A stretch of 45,134 nucleotides of DNA, from the NCBI GenBank assembly GCA_002404395.1, contig DHJP01000162.1, positions 1-45,134 of the forward strand, given 5' to 3'. This stretch comes from Clostridiales bacterium UBA4717. Lineage in GTDB: Bacteria > Bacillota > Clostridia > Oscillospirales > CAG-272. The notes under the pieces are model-generated. The model searched no databases. It had not been told where the DNA came from and worked only from the letters and a program-made list of their open reading frames with translations. Every line of letters starts with the position of its first letter. Position 1 is the stretch's first letter. Shown piece after piece: positions 16,741 to 31,500 of the stretch. The position numbers were made by a program, and so were the translations under genes.

Positions 16741-17784
16741 TCAAAGAGTTATGGTCTGTCCGGTACGCGCCGACTCATAGATCGCGTTGGCTATGCGCAC
16801 ACTCTTGATCGCTTCTTCGGGCAATATCTGAGGATCGCGGTCCTCAAGCACCGCGTCCACCATGTCCTCGACCATAGAAGCGTGTCCGCACACCAAATGC
16901 GGATCCATGCTCACCGCACCGCGGTTTCCGCTTCCGAATTTTTCAAGCATCTGCGCTTCCTCTTCTTCCTCATCATCGGAACTGCGCAGCTTCCAGGTCT
17001 TAAGCACATCCGCATCGGCTTCAATAGTACCATCCGTACCGTAAACCGATATTTCGGTGCTGATCCCGGGATAAGCGCAGGTCGTGCTTACAAAGGTTGC
17101 AATCGCTCCGCTTTTAAAAGTCACCACGGAAGCCGTAAGATCCTCGGTTTCGATCTTATGTTCGAATATTCCCATTCTTGAATTGACGCTGGTGACGTCT
17201 CCCATGAGCCACTGCATCAGATCGACCGTATGTATTGCCTGATTCATAAGCGATCCGCCGCCGTCCATGTTCCATGTACCGTGCCAGCCGTTATCATAGT
17301 ACCGCTGTTCTCTGAACCACTTGACCGCAAATGTGCCGAGTACGAGCCGTCCGAGCCGTCCGCTATCGATCGCTTCTTTTATCGGCTTCATGACCGCATT
17401 GTTGCGGTTCTGGTGAATAACGCCCGCCTTCATGCCGGTCCGCTTTGCGCATTCACAGATCTTTTCAGCGGCATCTACCGAAATATCAATCGGCTTTTCC
17501 ACCAACACGTGTTTGCCGGCTTCCATGGCACGGCAGGCAAATTCAGCATGCATACCGCTCGGAAGGCAAATGCTTATCACATCTACCTCTTTGTCGCAAA
17601 GCAGCTCGTCAAAGCGCTCATAGCATTTAATGCCCTCATACTTTTCCTTTGCCTTTTCAAGCCGTTCGGGCTTCAGGTCACACACCGCGACAAGCTTGCA
17701 TTTTTCATACTCATAAGCCGCGTCGGCGTGTGCCATTCCTATCCCGAGTCCGACGACTGCATATCCGAGTTTTCCGTCTTTCAT
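16741..17784 (-). CDS. Gfo/Idh/MocA family oxidoreductase (1)
   Basis: NAD(P)-dependent sugar or inositol-type dehydrogenase, 347 residues. The N-terminal Rossmann fold begins YAVVGLGIGMAHA and carries the family EKP motif at residues 96-98 (HVLVEKPI). The C-terminal alpha/beta domain includes GGGSLMNQAIHTVDLMQWLMG with the putative catalytic His. GGGGG lies 8 nt before the ATG. It sits between obgE and the kinase-like gene on the same strand with a 14-bp gap from obgE. Substrate not predictable. Confidence 0.9.
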   Translation of the reverse strand: MKDGKLGYAVVGLGIGMAHADAAYEYEKCKLVAVCDLKPERLEKAKEKYEGIKCYERFDELLCDKEVDVISICLPSGMHAEFACRAMEAGKHVLVEKPIDISVDAAEKICECAKRTGMKAGVIHQNRNNAVMKPIKEAIDSGRLGRLVLGTFAVKWFREQRYYDNGWHGTWNMDGGGSLMNQAIHTVDLMQWLMGDVTSVNSRMGIFEHKIETEDLTASVVTFKSGAIATFVSTTCAYPGISTEISVYGTDGTIEADADVLKTWKLRSSDDEEEEEAQMLEKFGSGNRGAVSMDPHLVCGHASMVEDMVDAVLEDRDPQILPEEAIKSVRIANAIYESARTGQTITL

Positions 17785-17798
17785 TTTAAAATCCCCCG

Positions 17799-19338
<1,540 letters not shown>

Positions 19339-19362
19339 ACCAAAATTCAGGCAATCGTCGCA

Positions 19363-21600
<2,238 letters not shown>

Positions 21601-21617
21601 AGCCTTTATACAAGGCT

Positions 21618-22754
21618 TCACTTCTTATGCTTATTTCGGCAGCGCTCGGCTTCTTTTTCATACAGCGCTTCAAGCTGGTCGGTCATAGCTCCCGCAGTAA
21701 AGCGCGCCGCATATACCTTTTTTGCACCCTCGCCGAGCTTTTTGAGCAGTTCTTTGTCTTCTTTTATTCTCAGAATTGCCGCTGCAAGTGCATGCGCGTC
21801 CTTTTTCGGCACAAGCAGTCCGTTTTCACCGTCGGTTATCATCGACGGATTTCCGCCGAAGATCGTAGCAACCGTCGGAATACCGAGGCTCATTGCTTCG
21901 GCAATGGCAAGGCTTGAGGCTTCGGTTCCCCAAGAACAATTCAGATTCAGGTCGGTTATGTTAAGATACGGAGCAACATTCTTCACAAATCCGGTAAATA
22001 TCACGGTGCCGTCAAGCCCAAGCTCATGCACGGTCTGCTTAAGGCTTGCTTCAAGACTTCCCGTGCCGACGATCAGAAATTTTATCGTTTTATCGCGCTC
22101 AAAAATCTCCTTTGCCGCGCGTATCAGATATTCATGCCCCTTCACATCCTCAAGCCGCGCCGAAAGTGTGCAGACAAAATCGTTTTCCGCTATACCGAGC
22201 GCGCTTTTCAGTCTGCGTTTTTCGTCCTCGCCGATTTGTTCTATCGGCTCAACGCCGTTCATTATCACAGTGATCTTTTCAGGATCGACCCCTGTGTCGG
22301 TGAGATTATCCGCCGCCGCCTGCACTACGGCAACTATTGCCGTGGAGAGCGTGTTGTTGACAAAGCCGCTGAGCTGTTTCTTCGGAAAGCGCTTGTCGCT
22401 TTCGGGAAGATCGTACGCACAGTGACGGGTATATATTCTCGAATCCACTCCGGCAAGATATGCCGCAAGCTTCGCGCTGAGCGAGGAATGAGTATGCACG
22501 ATATCGGGCTTTGTCTCCTTAATTATACGATATAACTCCCGCACCGCTTTAGGTTCAAATGATCTGTCATGACCGTATTCCGTCTCGATCGGCTTATAGC
22601 CTGCCTTTATCACTTCGGGTATAAGCTGACTGCCCGAGGGAACTGCCACCGACACGTCAAACCGACCACGGTCAAAATGGTTCAGGTAATGTATAAGCAC
22701 CCTGCCGGCTCCGCCGATATTGGTATCGGTTATGACATTAAGTACCTTTATCAA
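21618..22754 (-). CDS. Glycosyltransferase family 4 protein
   Basis: Retaining GT-B glycosyltransferase of 378 residues. The N-terminal acceptor domain starts VLNVITDTNIGGAGRVL and includes KPDIVHTHSSLSAKLAA. The C-terminal donor domain has IMNGVEPI, GTGSLEASLK and the E-x7-E motif in GTEASSLAIAEAMSLGIPTV. Start is a TTG at 22754, supported by AGAGG 8 nt upstream. It overlaps the 3' end of murJ by 17 bp, so the two are translationally linked; a lipid-linked cell-envelope glycan is the likely product, by inference from that pairing. Confidence 0.9.
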   Translation of the reverse strand: MIKVLNVITDTNIGGAGRVLIHYLNHFDRGRFDVSVAVPSGSQLIPEVIKAGYKPIETEYGHDRSFEPKAVRELYRIIKETKPDIVHTHSSLSAKLAAYLAGVDSRIYTRHCAYDLPESDKRFPKKQLSGFVNNTLSTAIVAVVQAAADNLTDTGVDPEKITVIMNGVEPIEQIGEDEKRRLKSALGIAENDFVCTLSARLEDVKGHEYLIRAAKEIFERDKTIKFLIVGTGSLEASLKQTVHELGLDGTVIFTGFVKNVAPYLNITDLNLNCSWGTEASSLAIAEAMSLGIPTVATIFGGNPSMITDGENGLLVPKKDAHALAAAILRIKEDKELLKKLGEGAKKVYAARFTAGAMTDQLEALYEKEAERCRNKHKK

Positions 22755-24291
22755 CTTTATTTCCTCTCTTCCCTTTCAGATACGCAAACGCCGCCTTGAC
22801 TTCATCCACACGCAAAAGCGCGCAAAGGAGTGCATATACCGCCGCTCCCGACGCCACGCCGAGCACCAGCTTCAATATGTCCGATCCGACCGCGCCCGAA
22901 ACATAATACACCGCGACAGCCATGCCCGACGATGCCGCCGCCATCTTCAGCATATCGACCGCGTCGGAGAGCGAAAACATTTTCTTATCATAATATAAAA
23001 AAGCAAAATAGTTGAACAAGCATCCGACCGCCACCGCGATTCCCGAAGCAAGCGCGATACCGCCCACTCCCATTGCGTCCGACAAAAGCTTTACGATCGC
23101 AAAATTCACAAGCATTGCGGCAATCGAGGCAAACATCGGAGTCTTGTTGTTCTTTCGTGCAAAAAACGCTTTGGTAAAGACCTCGTTCGCCGCATTGAAT
23201 ATCATTCCGAAAGCATAAAATCCGAGGGCGGTCGAAGTCATTACTACATCCGAATCAACAAACTCGCCGTGTCCGTAAATAAACGATACGAGCGGCTTTG
23301 AAAGCACGACCATTCCTGCGGTGATCGGCATTATGACAAGCATAAGGATACGCACCGATGAGATCATCAGCCTGTTTGCCTCTTCGCGTTTACCTGCGGC
23401 ATCGGCTTTTGAAATATACGGAAACAGCAAATTCGTGGCAACGTATGAAAACACACCGATAATTATCGTGTAGAATCGGTTGGCATAACCGAGCGCGGTC
23501 ACTGCTCTGCCGCCTTCGATCCCCGAAGCAAAACGCGTATTTATAAGCGAGCATACCGGAGCCGTCCAGGTCCCGAGCAGGATCGGAACCGCGCCTGACG
23601 CAGCTTCTTTTATGTACTCAGAGCCGAAATCGAGTCTGATTTTATATCTGTATCCGAGCGCGGCAAGCTTCGGCACCTGCACAAACGCCTGCATCATCCA
23701 CCCGAGCACCATCGCAAGCGACAGCCCGATAACACCGAAAATCCGATTGACGGAAAAAAGATACACTACGATAACACCGTTTGAAACCATGCTGATGATC
23801 GCCGGGATCTTAAATTCGCCGAGAGAAAGCAGCACGCCGACAAAGGAAAAAGCAAAGCCGGTGAATATTATCATCGGAAACATAATGCGGGTAAGCTTCA
23901 CCGCAAGCAATTTGGCTTCGGGTGCCGCATCCGGGATCAGAAACTCAACAAGCCACGGCGCCGTAAGTATTCCCAATACTGCGATCGCCGCAGTGATCAG
24001 CGCGATCATGGTAATATAACCATCGGCAAATTCAAACGCCTTTTCTCTGCCCGATTTTACAAGCAATTCGTTGAATATCGGAATAAAAGCGGCGGTAACG
24101 ACTCCGCCGATCACAAAATCAAAAAGTAACACCGGCAGTCTTGAGCCGGCGTCATAAGCGATCGCTTCGACGGTCGTGCCATAGTTTGCCGCCACAAGAA
24201 TATCGCGCAAAAGCCCGAGCGCTTTTGCAAGAAGGGTAGCAACGACCATAAAAAATGCATTTGTCATAAGCTTGCCGTTATTTTCGGTCAT
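22738..24291 (-). CDS. murJ: Lipid II flippase MurJ/MviN family
   Basis: Polytopic membrane protein of the MOP superfamily (about 14 helices, 517 residues) expected to flip lipid II or a related undecaprenyl-linked precursor across the membrane. It has the typical N-terminus TNAFFMVVATLLAKALGLLRDILVAANYG and the conserved RLPVLLFDFVIGG stretch. Start at 24291 has GGGG 6 nt upstream; an in-frame ATG at 24309 lacks an SD. The next gene, a GT4 enzyme, overlaps its stop. Flippase-plus-GT pairs may instead export a polysaccharide or teichoic precursor. Confidence 0.9.
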   Translation of the reverse strand: MTENNGKLMTNAFFMVVATLLAKALGLLRDILVAANYGTTVEAIAYDAGSRLPVLLFDFVIGGVVTAAFIPIFNELLVKSGREKAFEFADGYITMIALITAAIAVLGILTAPWLVEFLIPDAAPEAKLLAVKLTRIMFPMIIFTGFAFSFVGVLLSLGEFKIPAIISMVSNGVIVVYLFSVNRIFGVIGLSLAMVLGWMMQAFVQVPKLAALGYRYKIRLDFGSEYIKEAASGAVPILLGTWTAPVCSLINTRFASGIEGGRAVTALGYANRFYTIIIGVFSYVATNLLFPYISKADAAGKREEANRLMISSVRILMLVIMPITAGMVVLSKPLVSFIYGHGEFVDSDVVMTSTALGFYAFGMIFNAANEVFTKAFFARKNNKTPMFASIAAMLVNFAIVKLLSDAMGVGGIALASGIAVAVGCLFNYFAFLYYDKKMFSLSDAVDMLKMAAASSGMAVAVYYVSGAVGSDILKLVLGVASGAAVYALLCALLRVDEVKAAFAYLKGKRGNKVDKGT

Positions 24292-24331
24292 GTCGATCCC
24301 CCTTTTCACAGCGTCGCTTCATATCCTAACA

Positions 24332-24360
24332 ATTATATAATAATCGGAAGAGATAATCAA
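24332..24360 (-). promoter_or_regulatory. murJ promoter
   Basis: TTGATT at 24355-24360 and TATAAT at 24332-24337 on the minus strand with a 17-bp spacer, about 40 bp before the murJ start. The short gap to spoIIR holds no gene. Confidence 0.75.
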
Positions 24361-24441
24361 GTATTTTTGAAAATTTTAGGGTGACTTGCCGAAAAACGGT
24401 TATTTTTTCGTCCTTTGGAACTTTTTCGGGTAAACGATGAC

Positions 24442-25113
24442 TTATTTTTCGGCAAACAGGCTCTCAAAAAATTCAAGCACCTTGAATTTTACTTTTATAT
24501 TAGGATGCTTGCTGTCGGCTTCGGTGATGATCGCAAGCTCATCCGCCGTAAAACCGGCGGCAATGAATTTTTCACCGTCCTCCTCATATACGTAAGTATT
24601 CAAGCCGCTCTCATCAACCGTAGCCGCCGCAAGGCAAAGACTCGGATATAACACGCACCACCAATTCCTGCCCTCGCCTTTTCCGATGCTGACCTTCAGC
24701 GAATTATAGACTCCGGCGGGCAAAAGGACTTCATTATAGCTTTTGGCAGGATAATATTCGCGCCCGAGACTAACCCTGACTCCGAGTTCGGATCCGTTTT
24801 CAAAGAGCGTTTGCTCAGCCGCTATTCTGAGCCTTTCGAGATTACCTCCCACCGCCGCTATGGCTTCGTCGATCGAGGAAGTGTCATTTTCGGAATATAT
24901 ACACTCAAGCTCCGCAAGTATCGAATCGCGCACTTTAAGCTTAAGCGCCTGATCCTTTTCCGAATCCGAATTTGCCGGCACATGAAGGCGTAGGATTTTA
25001 TTATAGATCTCCTGTTCGCCGCTGACGGGCAGATATGCGCACGAAAGCGTAAAAAACAGCAACACGCTGAGCAAGAACGAAATATATCTTGCGGAAAACG
25101 AAATTTTCTTCAT
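24442..25113 (-). CDS. spoIIR: Stage II sporulation protein R
   Basis: Secreted signalling protein made in the forespore that triggers SpoIIGA to process pro-sigma-E in the mother cell. Residues 8-30 form an N-terminal signal or anchor helix. The family motif LRLHVPANSDS is at 41-51 followed by DQALKLKVRDSIL, and RNWWCVLYPSLC ends at 160. Length of 223 residues fits. GGGG lies 8 nt before the ATG, just after a GC hairpin. It marks the organism as belonging to an endospore-forming lineage. I could not identify a clear sigma-F promoter. Confidence 0.93.
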   Translation of the reverse strand: MKKISFSARYISFLLSVLLFFTLSCAYLPVSGEQEIYNKILRLHVPANSDSEKDQALKLKVRDSILAELECIYSENDTSSIDEAIAAVGGNLERLRIAAEQTLFENGSELGVRVSLGREYYPAKSYNEVLLPAGVYNSLKVSIGKGEGRNWWCVLYPSLCLAAATVDESGLNTYVYEEDGEKFIAAGFTADELAIITEADSKHPNIKVKFKVLEFFESLFAEK

Positions 25114-25128
25114 ATGCTGATCCCCAAT

Positions 25129-25240
25129 GTCGGCGTAGCCGACCCAAAAAAACAGACGTGGATTTCCGATTCACCTACGCAGAATTCGGACGCAAAACTT
25201 GAGAGCTCACTTATCGGGACCGCGATTTCACGCTGTCCCC
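25129..25240 (-). repeat. Degenerate composite repeat upstream of spoIIR
   Basis: GTCGGC-TAC-GCCGAC at 25129-25143 on the spoIIR strand, preceded by a diverged copy of the larger unit (GCGTGAAATCG, CCCGATAAGTGAG). The 308-base space between spoIIR and the first S8 protease holds this repeat, the S8 promoter at 25345-25373 and no gene. Confidence 0.65.
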
Positions 25241-25344
25241 TTTTTTGCAGGATCCGACAAAGCGGCACTGCGCGATACGCGAACCGCTCGTCCGACTTCG
25301 CATTAGTATTTGACAATTGAGCCAAAAAAATTCAAAAATTCGTA

Positions 25345-25373
25345 TTGCAATGATTTTTTTGGTCTGATATAAT
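25345..25373 (+). promoter_or_regulatory. Promoter of the S8 protease pair
   Basis: TTGCAA at 25345-25350 and TATAAT at 25368-25373 with a 17-bp spacer, 48 bp before the TTG start of the first protease. Confidence 0.75.
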
Positions 25374-25421
25374 AAAATCACCATAAAAAAGAATCTGTAT
25401 TTTTCGGAACGGAGATAAAAA

Positions 25422-28400
25422 TTGAAGCTCAGAATAATCTCGATAATCGCCTTGCTCACACTCTTATTCCAAGCAGTACCGGTTTCCGCCTCAGAGCCGT
25501 CAAAGCTTATCATGATATATGCGGACGAAGACTGCTTTGCCGATTATAACGAAGCGTTTGATACGCTGACAGCACTAGTCGGCAGTGCTCCCGAAAAGCG
25601 CTTCCCCGCGCTTTTTGCGTTTGCGCTTGAGGGAGATTATGCACTATGCGAGAAGCTCAACGCCGCATACGGATTTGACGCTCACTTTTCTGGAAGCTTC
25701 GGCTTGCTTGATTCGGGATACTCGGATTACAAAACGGCAATAGCCTCCGCCGGTGAAATGATGCGGTTGACAGACACCGAGCGCGGGCTTTATACCGGCA
25801 AGGGCGTGACCGTCGCCGTCATCGACAGCGGCTTCGACATATCGCATCCGGTATTTGCAAAGGCTCCGTCAAAGGAGGTGTTGACTCGTGAAGCATTAAG
25901 CAAACTTAACGAGTCCGATACGCTGAATGTCTCGGAGTATGTCTCGCCCGATAATCTTTATGTTAATCCGAAAATACCGTTTGCCTTCAATTATGCCGCA
26001 AATACCGCCGATGTTTCGTCGGAAAGCGACCACGGCACTCATGTCGCCGCAGTGATCGCCGGAAATGATGATACGATCCGGGGCATTGCTCCCGACTGCC
26101 AACTGCTGCTTATGAAAATTTTCGGCGGTGACGATGATAACAACGCCTCCGAGCTTGATCTGGTATCCGCTCTCGAAGACGCAGTATCGCTCGGCGCCGA
26201 CGTCATAAACATGAGTCTCGGGACCTATTCGGGCTATTCCGCGCATGAGCGCACTCCGGAAATGAAAAACATAGTCAAGCGTCTGAATTCAAAAGGTATA
26301 GCGGTAGTGTGCGCCGCAGGCAATGACGGCACAATAGGATATAACAGTATTTTCGGCGCGGCAAATTCGGTAAAATACCCGCTTGCCGAAATAACCGATT
26401 ACGGTACGGTCAACAGTCCGTCCTCTATGACAGACTTTATTTCGGTCGCAAGCGCGCAAAATCGTCTGCTCAATCTGCCTGTGCTGGTCCATACCGCTGA
26501 CGGTCGGCAGATCGCCTTTTCGGACAGCAACGTAAGCCAAGGCGTGACCAAGGTCGATTTTTCCGATTATGTGGGAAAACAGGAATTTGAATATATCTGC
26601 ATACCGGGAGTAGGCAAACGGAGCGATTATGCCGGGCTTGAACTCAGCGGCAAGATCGCGCTGATCGAACGCGGCACGATCACATTTGCCGAAAAAGTAA
26701 AGATCGCTGCGGACTGCGGCGCTGCGGCAGCGATCGTTTACGACAACTCCGACGAAGGCATTTCACTCATGATGTCGCTTGAGGACTCAGCCATTCCCGC
26801 AGTATTCATTTCAAAAGAAGACGGCGAATTTTTGAAAAAAGCCGAAGACAAAAGAGTGGCGGTCGATCCTGCAATAAGGATGACAAAGCCGAATCCGAAC
26901 GCGTTTGCCATGTCCGCTTTCTCATCATGGGGAGTTACCCCCGAGCTTGAACTGAAGCCCGACATTACCGCGGTCGGCGAAAGCATATACTCCGCCGGCA
27001 GAGACTCAAGATATGTTTCGCTCTCCGGAACTTCAATGGCGGCTCCGTTTGTCTCCGGCTTTGCCGCACTGCTTTGCGAATCCTTCGGCGGCACGACGAA
27101 AGATTCGGGGACGACCATCAAAACGGCGCTTATGAATACCGCGACCCCGCTTATCGACAAACGCACCGAAGCCGAGTATTCTCCGCGGCTCCAAGGCGCA
27201 GGGCTTGCAAATATATCCGCGGCGCTTTCACGCAAGCTGAAGCTGACCTCGGAAGACGGCGCGCCCTCGCTCTCGCTCGGCGATAAGCTGAAAAAAAGCA
27301 TGAAATTCGATATAGTGCTTGAAAATATTTCAAACGAGCCGCTTAAGCTCAGGCTTTCCGCAAGCCTGCTCGGCGAAACGGCGACCGAACTCGGAACGAA
27401 AAAAATCAATTTCAACTCGCTCACCGTGAAGCCGCTTGAGCTTTCCGAAGCATACGTCGGCGAAAGCAAGCTCACTCACGGCGGCAGTTTTGATATTACC
27501 CTAGCCGCCGGAAGCTCCGAAACACTGACCGTTTCACTGCGCTTTGACGAAACTGAGCTGTCAAGTGCCGATTTTAAAAACGGATTTTTCATCGACGGCT
27601 ATATCTATGCTGTAAGCACCGATTCGCAAAAGTATGTGCTTCCTTTTACCGGCTTCACCGCTGATTTTGACAAATCACCGTATATTGACGCTTCAATATA
27701 CGATGACGGCGGTCTGCCTTTTCTCGGCGGAACCATGTTGCTCGCATACAACGGCAAGTCCGCCGCCGTGCTCGGTTCGTCAAATCTCAGCGCAAACGCA
27801 CCGATCCTCGACAGCGCGAAAATCGCATTCTCGCCCGACTTTGACGGCAATTTCGACTGTGCCTACATAAAACTGCCGCTTTATCGAAACATTACCGGAT
27901 ATTCGGTCGAAGTGAAAAACGCGTCGGGAGAAACGGTAATGAGATCCTCGGAAAAATCGGAAATACCAAAAAGCGGATACCATACCGTCGTGCTGAAGCT
28001 CTGGGACGGCGGCGACGGCATAAACGACAAGTTCAGGTTTGACGACGGCAATTATACCGTAACGGTAAAGGTGTGGCAGATCGATTCTTCAAAAGCCGAA
28101 AGCATTGAATTTCCTATAGTCGCAGACACCGAGTCGCCGAGTCTCACCTCTTACTCGCTTGAATTTGAAAACGGCAGAATGTATCTGAAAGTCTCCGCAA
28201 ATGATAACCATTTCGTGCGTGAAGCGTTTGTCTATCCCGAACAGGGAGACGAACGGTTCTCCGCCTCGACCGACGACGGCTCTGGCAGCTTCCGGATCGA
28301 CATAAGCGGATACAACGGAAAATATCTGTGGCTTGATATTACCGATTACGCAATGAACTCTGCAACGGAAAAGCTTGAACTTTCGTCGCTCTACCCGCAC

Positions 28401-28523
28401 CTCCCGCTTGATTTTCTTACAAACAGCGGAGTTTCAAGCTGCGCGCCGACCGTCCGAAAATTCGGCGCGTTCGCAGAAGTATTCAACTCAATTACTGCCG
28501 AAAAGGAGTGTAGCTCTAAGTGA
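25422..28523 (+). CDS. Secreted S8 family serine protease (lactocepin-like)
   Basis: Exported subtilisin-family protease of 1033 residues. A signal peptide covers residues 1-23 (LLTLLFQAVPVSAS). Catalytic residues are Asp135 (VIDSGFD), His204 (DHGTHVAA), oxyanion Asn301 (CAAGNDG) and Ser538 (SGTSMAAP). A PA (protease-associated) insert spans about 390-470, as in lactocepin/C5a-peptidase enzymes. The C-terminal 400 residues are beta-rich Fn3-like domains for surface or substrate contact. No LPXTG or S-layer anchor is visible. Start is TTG at 25422, fixed by GGAG 7 nt upstream. It ends in a GTGA overlap with the next protease gene. Confidence 0.93.
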   Translation: MKLRIISIIALLTLLFQAVPVSASEPSKLIMIYADEDCFADYNEAFDTLTALVGSAPEKRFPALFAFALEGDYALCEKLNAAYGFDAHFSGSFGLLDSGYSDYKTAIASAGEMMRLTDTERGLYTGKGVTVAVIDSGFDISHPVFAKAPSKEVLTREALSKLNESDTLNVSEYVSPDNLYVNPKIPFAFNYAANTADVSSESDHGTHVAAVIAGNDDTIRGIAPDCQLLLMKIFGGDDDNNASELDLVSALEDAVSLGADVINMSLGTYSGYSAHERTPEMKNIVKRLNSKGIAVVCAAGNDGTIGYNSIFGAANSVKYPLAEITDYGTVNSPSSMTDFISVASAQNRLLNLPVLVHTADGRQIAFSDSNVSQGVTKVDFSDYVGKQEFEYICIPGVGKRSDYAGLELSGKIALIERGTITFAEKVKIAADCGAAAAIVYDNSDEGISLMMSLEDSAIPAVFISKEDGEFLKKAEDKRVAVDPAIRMTKPNPNAFAMSAFSSWGVTPELELKPDITAVGESIYSAGRDSRYVSLSGTSMAAPFVSGFAALLCESFGGTTKDSGTTIKTALMNTATPLIDKRTEAEYSPRLQGAGLANISAALSRKLKLTSEDGAPSLSLGDKLKKSMKFDIVLENISNEPLKLRLSASLLGETATELGTKKINFNSLTVKPLELSEAYVGESKLTHGGSFDITLAAGSSETLTVSLRFDETELSSADFKNGFFIDGYIYAVSTDSQKYVLPFTGFTADFDKSPYIDASIYDDGGLPFLGGTMLLAYNGKSAAVLGSSNLSANAPILDSAKIAFSPDFDGNFDCAYIKLPLYRNITGYSVEVKNASGETVMRSSEKSEIPKSGYHTVVLKLWDGGDGINDKFRFDDGNYTVTVKVWQIDSSKAESIEFPIVADTESPSLTSYSLEFENGRMYLKVSANDNHFVREAFVYPEQGDERFSASTDDGSGSFRIDISGYNGKYLWLDITDYAMNSATEKLELSSLYPHLPLDFLTNSGVSSCAPTVRKFGAFAEVFNSITAEKECSSK

Positions 28524-31500
28524 AAACACGCAGAATCAAAACGCTCTCGCTTATACTCGCCGCGGTATTTGTATTCTCGCTGATCCCCGCTCCCGTTAAT
28601 GCGGATACCGGGTACGCCGCAAATTCCGCATATATTGTAACGGTCTCCGACACGGCGGCAATTGATGCCGTAACGGCTGAACTAAAAAAAATTCTCCCGG
28701 AAGCGCAGGTAAATTATACATATTCTTCAATGCTTCACGGCTTCTCGGTAACTCTCGGCGCCGATATGCTTCCGACGCTCAGCACTCTCGACGGTGTGCT
28801 TTCGGTGTCGCCCGAAGTCGAATATCAGACACTTGAAGCCGAATTAGATGTGCAGAGCTCGTCGGCGGCAAACGTATCGTCATATATTGCAGATCCGCAC
28901 TTCGGCGAAGGCAGTGTAATTGCAATAATAGACAACGGCTTCAATGTAAAACATGAGCTGTTTACACTCGATGATACCGCAAACGTCAAGCTTACCGAAA
29001 GTGATATTGCCGGTATATATCACTTTACAAACGCACACAGGCAGAGCAGCTTCTTTACCTGGGACAAAACATATGTGAACCGCAAGATTCCCTTTGCCTT
29101 TGATTATATAACCGGCACGTGCGAAGTCAAGACCGCAAGCAACCACGGCACCGCAATGGCGGCTGTCGCCGCGGGAAACGCGCGAGGAAACATAAACCTG
29201 CCGTCGGGCACCGCGCCTTATGCACAGTTACTATTGATGAAAGTATACAGCGAAGCGACCGGCACCGCTCAGACCGGAGCGGTGATAGCCGCGCTTGAGG
29301 ATGCGTATATACTCGGCGCCGACGTAGTAAATCTCAGTCTCGGAAAGCCGTGCGGCTTTTCCGAATCCGGCTATTATGATGAAGCACTTGAAAATACGAT
29401 AAATAAAATGAGCGAACGCGGGATAACCGTGGTATGCTCGGCAGGCAATAATTCGACGCTCGGGGAAGCGTCGGCTTATGACCTTACCGCATCGTATTGG
29501 GAGCCAAACACCGAATTTCCCGATTCGGGCACGGTAAACACCCCCGCAACCTCCGAAAGCGTGATCGCCGCGGCGGCGGCAAATGTTTACAACGGTCAGT
29601 ATCCCGCAGTAAGACTCACGTATAACGGCAGCCTTATCGCATACAGCGATTCAAACAATGACGCAGTACTCGGTTCGCCGCGTAAATATTTCAATGAGAG
29701 CTTCAACGGCAAAACGCTTGAATACGCCGTAGTGCCGGGGCTCGGAAAAGAAGAAGACTACATAAAAGACGGAAACAGGCTTGATCTGCGCGGCAGGGTC
29801 GCGCTTATCGAGCGCGGAGAGATCACTTTTGCGGAAAAGGTAAACAATGCCGAAAAACACGGTGCGGTCGCGGCAATAATTTACGACAACATTGAAGATG
29901 CCGTATCACTGCGCACAAAAATGGTGCTTGACGATTCTGACCTGCCGGCGATCTTTATAAGTAAAGCCGACGGAATGATACTGAAAGATGCCGCCGTGAA
30001 AAAGATATATGTAGAAAGTACTCTTTCGGTCTATTCAAACGCCGGGATCGCACCCAAAAGTACCGAGTTTTCTTCATGGGGTCCGACTCCCACACTGAAA
30101 ATAAAGCCTGAGCTTACCGCGCCAGGTTCGGGGATACGCTCGGCGGCTTCCGACGGCGGCTATGCGTCGATTTCGGGAACCTCGCCGTCTTCGGCATTTA
30201 TTTCGGGACTTGCCGCCGGAATACTTCCGAAGTTAAGCGGACTTTCGGGAACAGAAAAAACGAATACGCTCAAGAATCTGCTGATGAGTTCCGCCGCGAT
30301 AATGACCGACGGCGAAACCCCTTATTCGGTAAACGTACAGGGAGCCGGACTCGTTGATTACAAAAGCGCGGCGCAAGCCGACCTGATCATTACGCACAAC
30401 GGGGTTTCAAAGCTTGAGCTCGGCAACAAGCTTTCAGATTCGTTTGAGCTGTCTTTTGAAGTTGAGAATCTCTCCGGAAAAGCAAAGGAACTTAAGCTCT
30501 CGGTCATGCTCGGAACGCCCGATCTTGAAACGCTGACCTACGAAACGCTCTGCGGCGAAAACGATTATTACTTTGAGCACACCCAAAAAACACTGTATGA
30601 AATACTCGGAAAAAGCAAAACCGATACCGTGTCGTTCATGAAGCCTACGCTCAAGCTTTTTGACAACGCTTCGATAACGCTTGACGGAAACGCAATAAAC
30701 GCGTCAAAAAAACAGTCGTACGGTATAACGCTTAACGGAAAAAGCAAAACGCTGATCAGGTTAAACGTTACGCTTTCCGAAGCAGAGCTTGCGGAATTTG
30801 AAAAACTCTATCCGAACGGAATGTATATTGAGGGATTTATAAAACTTGACGGCGAGCAAAGTTACTCAATGCCTTTTCTCGGATTCAGAGGAGATTTTTA
30901 CAGCAGCTCTCCGTTTGATTCAAGCCTATACGAAACCGCATCGCCGTTCGGAGGCAATTATCTGTACACTGTTTGTCAAAATGACCGTTTTGACTCAACC
31001 GCCGAGCTCGGCACCAACAATATGTACGGATACAATACGCTGTCCATGAGCTTTGACGAAAGGTTGTCGATACTCTCGCCGTTCGGCGACGGTTGCGACG
31101 GCTCGCTGTACGCATCGGTAAGCCTGATACGTAATCTCGCTTCGCTGAAAGCGACCGTGTATGATGAAACAGGTAATGAGTTACATAACACAAATGTGCT
31201 TCGCGGGCTTGCAAAAGCCTATGCGGAACCGACTCTCGGGACCACAAACCGCTATTCGCTGAAGCTTTGGGATTGCAGGAGCGACGAAAACGACAAATAT
31301 GTATACGGCGACGGAAAATATCTCTGTAAGCTCATCGGAACAGACTCTGTCGGAAACACCTTTGAGCAGAGCTTCGATTTCTATGTTGACAGCCGCAAAC
31401 CGGAGCTTGTTTCATATTCGATCCACTCTGAAAACGGCAAAAAGATCCTGTCGCTTACCGTCCGAGATGATATGTATATGCAGGCGGCTTACCTGACGAC

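Noticed and set aside
25144..25340. Sigma-F promoter for spoIIR
   Set aside because: Expected, but no convincing GTATA and GGNNANANT pair at proper spacing could be read, so it is not annotated.
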